Part shown: positions 6,626 through 7,034 of the stretch, in pieces
Layout: the number at the start of each line of letters is the position of its first letter
Numbering within the stretch: the stretch's first letter is position 1
Origin: Muribaculaceae bacterium
GTDB lineage: Bacteria > Bacteroidota > Bacteroidia > Bacteroidales > Muribaculaceae
Reading direction: 5' to 3'
Assembly: GCA_017545095.1 (NCBI GenBank)
Contig: JAFYCU010000109.1
Location: 1-7,034 of the forward strand
DNA length: 7,034 nucleotides
The notes under the pieces: model-generated
What the model was told of the DNA's origin: nothing
Database searches by the model: none
Seen by the model: the letters and a program-made list of their open reading frames with translations, nothing else
Made by a program: the position numbers and the translations under genes

Positions 6626-6666
6626 AAAAAAGACGGCAAGGGACAATCGTAACGACTGTCCCTTGC
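6626..6666 (-). terminator. Intrinsic terminator for the minus-strand gene
   Basis: Arms GCAAGGGACA (6636-6645) and TGTCCCTTGC (6657-6666) pair perfectly, and inside them TCG (6647-6649) and CGA (6653-6655) extend the stem past one A/C mismatch to a TAA loop. On the + strand the hairpin is preceded by six A at 6626-6631, so a minus-strand transcript reads stem, CG, then TCTTTTTT: the standard intrinsic layout. It lies about 135 bases beyond the stop of the minus-strand gene. AAGA/TCTT further out (6630-6633, 6669-6672) could also pair, allowing some action in the + direction. Confidence 0.75.
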
Positions 6667-6683
6667 TATCTTAAGCCTCAATC

Positions 6684-6722
6684 CTAGATTCTCTAGAGTT
6701 TCTAGATTAACTAGATTTCCTA
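6684..6722. repeat. 9-base tandem repeat, consensus CTAGATTNN
   Basis: Four units begin at 6684, 6693, 6702 and 6711 (CTAGATTCT, CTAGAGTTT, CTAGATTAA, CTAGATTTC), with a partial fifth (CTA) at 6720. The CTAGA core is constant and the last positions vary. CTAGA periodicity of this kind gives overlapping half-palindromes (TCTAGA occurs twice). The tract is AT-rich, unlike the surrounding GC-rich DNA. Confidence 0.8.
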
Positions 6723-6723
6723 A

Positions 6724-6775
6724 AAGCCTCGGCGAGCCACTCCTTCAGGAGGGGTTTGGGGAGGCCAAGAGGCTT
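6724..6775. repeat. G-rich inverted block with CTCCT/AGGAG core
   Basis: Outer arms AAGCCTC (6724-6730) and GAGGCTT (6769-6775) are perfect complements. Inside sits CTCCT TC AGGAG (6740-6751), followed by GGGTTTGGGGAGG. The type CTCCT...AGGAGGGG-TTTGGGG resembles short palindromic intergenic elements common in Bacteroidetes genomes; that recognition is from memory. No T tract follows on the + strand. Confidence 0.5.
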
Positions 6776-6776
6776 G

Positions 6777-6804
6777 AGTCTCGCATCTTGCTTCTCGTAT
6801 CTCA
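6777..6804. repeat. Diverged CATCTYG heptamer run at the minus-strand stop codon
   Basis: Four heptamers in register: AGTCTCG (6777-6783), CATCTTG (6784-6790), CTTCTCG (6791-6797) and TATCTCA (6798-6804). One is identical to the units before tatD and the others differ by one or two bases. The last unit supplies the stop codon (TCA, read as TGA) of the minus-strand gene. The same repeat family therefore sits at two gene boundaries about 5.5 kb apart. Confidence 0.7.
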
Positions 6805-7034
6805 CTTCACAACCTTGGTCACGGTGCCGTCGGCGTTCACCACGATATTGATGCCCTGGAACGGCTTGTCGCTCACGCGGCCGTTGATGTCGATGTAGCG
6901 GACGGTGCCGTCGGTGGCACGCACGTCGCTGATGGCGGTCACAATCTCGCCACGGTCGACGATGCGCAGGCGCATCGGGGCTCCGCTGGGCTCGGACACG
7001 GGCAGGTAGCAGCGGTGGGCGGCCAGCGTGCCGG
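6802..7034 (-). CDS. C-terminal end of a probable secreted/surface protein, 5' end missing
   Basis: The minus-strand frame is open to the right edge, giving 76 full codons plus a partial one; the GTG at 6997-6999 is internal, not a start. The visible sequence begins GTLAAHRCYLPV and includes MRLRIVDRGEIVTAISDV, then YIDINGRV and GINIVVNADGTVTKVVK at the end. In Bacteroidales, large secreted proteins often end in this pattern: an N-x-N/I-N-GR- or NGQ-like turn, a GI-x-IV strand and a basic Val/Lys terminus, preceded by a G-T-[LI]-x-A-x-x-x-YLP segment. Such tails are often regarded as sorting or anchoring domains. The protein's main function lies outside the window and cannot be named. It is convergent with the hydrolase gene and has its own terminator at 6626-6666. 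Confidence 0.65.
   Translation of the reverse strand, partial: GTLAAHRCYLPVSEPSGAPMRLRIVDRGEIVTAISDVRATDGTVRYIDINGRVSDKPFQGINIVVNADGTVTKVVK

Larger units (their letters stand above)
6425..6801. other. Gene-free convergent intergenic mosaic of repeats and hairpins
   Basis: This 377-base space lies between two convergent genes. In order it holds a terminator hairpin (6450-6487), C-rich sequence with a C8 run (6494-6501), a 13-base tandem repeat (6558-6597), a 10-base-arm palindrome (6594-6615), a minus-strand terminator (6626-6666), a 9-base tandem repeat (6684-6722), a G-rich inverted block (6724-6775) and diverged heptamers (6777-6804). The longest + frame here, 6465-6674, spans the repeats and both hairpins and resembles no protein I know. 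I see no RNA gene. Confidence 0.8.

Noticed and set aside
6465..6674. Small + strand open frame (69 codons) in the convergent gap
   Set aside because: It starts inside a terminator loop and runs through tandem repeats, a palindrome and a second terminator; no similarity or ribosome binding site is visible.

Overview
The window looks like a chromosomal fragment from a GC-rich member of the order Bacteroidales, perhaps a gut Muribaculaceae- or Prevotella-like genome. The family is inference; no marker gene fixes it. Clues are a Bacteroidales-type promoter (TTTG, 20 bases, TATCTTTG) before the last + strand gene, A-rich translation starts with no clear Shine-Dalgarno, Bacteroidales-style dockerin repeats on secreted proteins, a C-terminal tail of the type common on Bacteroidales surface proteins, and intergenic spaces packed with short repeats and palindromes.

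Layout: (1) 1-1077 (+) is the 3' part of a sialidase-like Asp-box beta-propeller gene cut by the left edge. (2) 1078-1297 has no gene; it holds a palindrome and a nested repeat built from a CATCTYG heptamer, running almost to the next start codon. (3) 1298-2077 (+) is a complete TatD-family metal-dependent hydrolase. (4) Only 25 bases later, 2103-3680 (+) encodes a secreted CotH-kinase-like protein with a dockerin directly after its signal peptide. (5) A 107-base gap carries a good Bacteroidales promoter. (6) 3788-6424 (+) encodes a secreted family-10-like glycoside hydrolase (GHL10/DUF187) with several beta-sandwich modules and a C-terminal dockerin. (7) 6425-6801 is a 377-base gene-free patchwork: a strong hairpin terminator, C-rich sequence, 13-base tandem repeats, a palindrome, a terminator facing the other strand, a 9-base tandem repeat and a diverged copy of the heptamer repeat. 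(8) 6802-7034 (-) is the C-terminal end of a convergently transcribed, probably secreted protein cut by the right edge.

Working together: the two dockerin proteins are neighbours, have signal peptides, and share the same dockerin signature in all four calcium-loop repeats. The simplest inference is that both bind the same partner outside the cytoplasm. Together with the sialidase-like gene, the region fits cell-surface or secreted glycan handling, with TatD a cytoplasmic housekeeping gene lying between. No cohesin, scaffoldin, SusC/SusD pair or regulator is visible, so neither a cellulosome nor a polysaccharide utilization locus can be claimed. I do not see a clear new defence or mobile system. 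The most unusual content is the paired dockerins and the repeat mosaics at gene boundaries.
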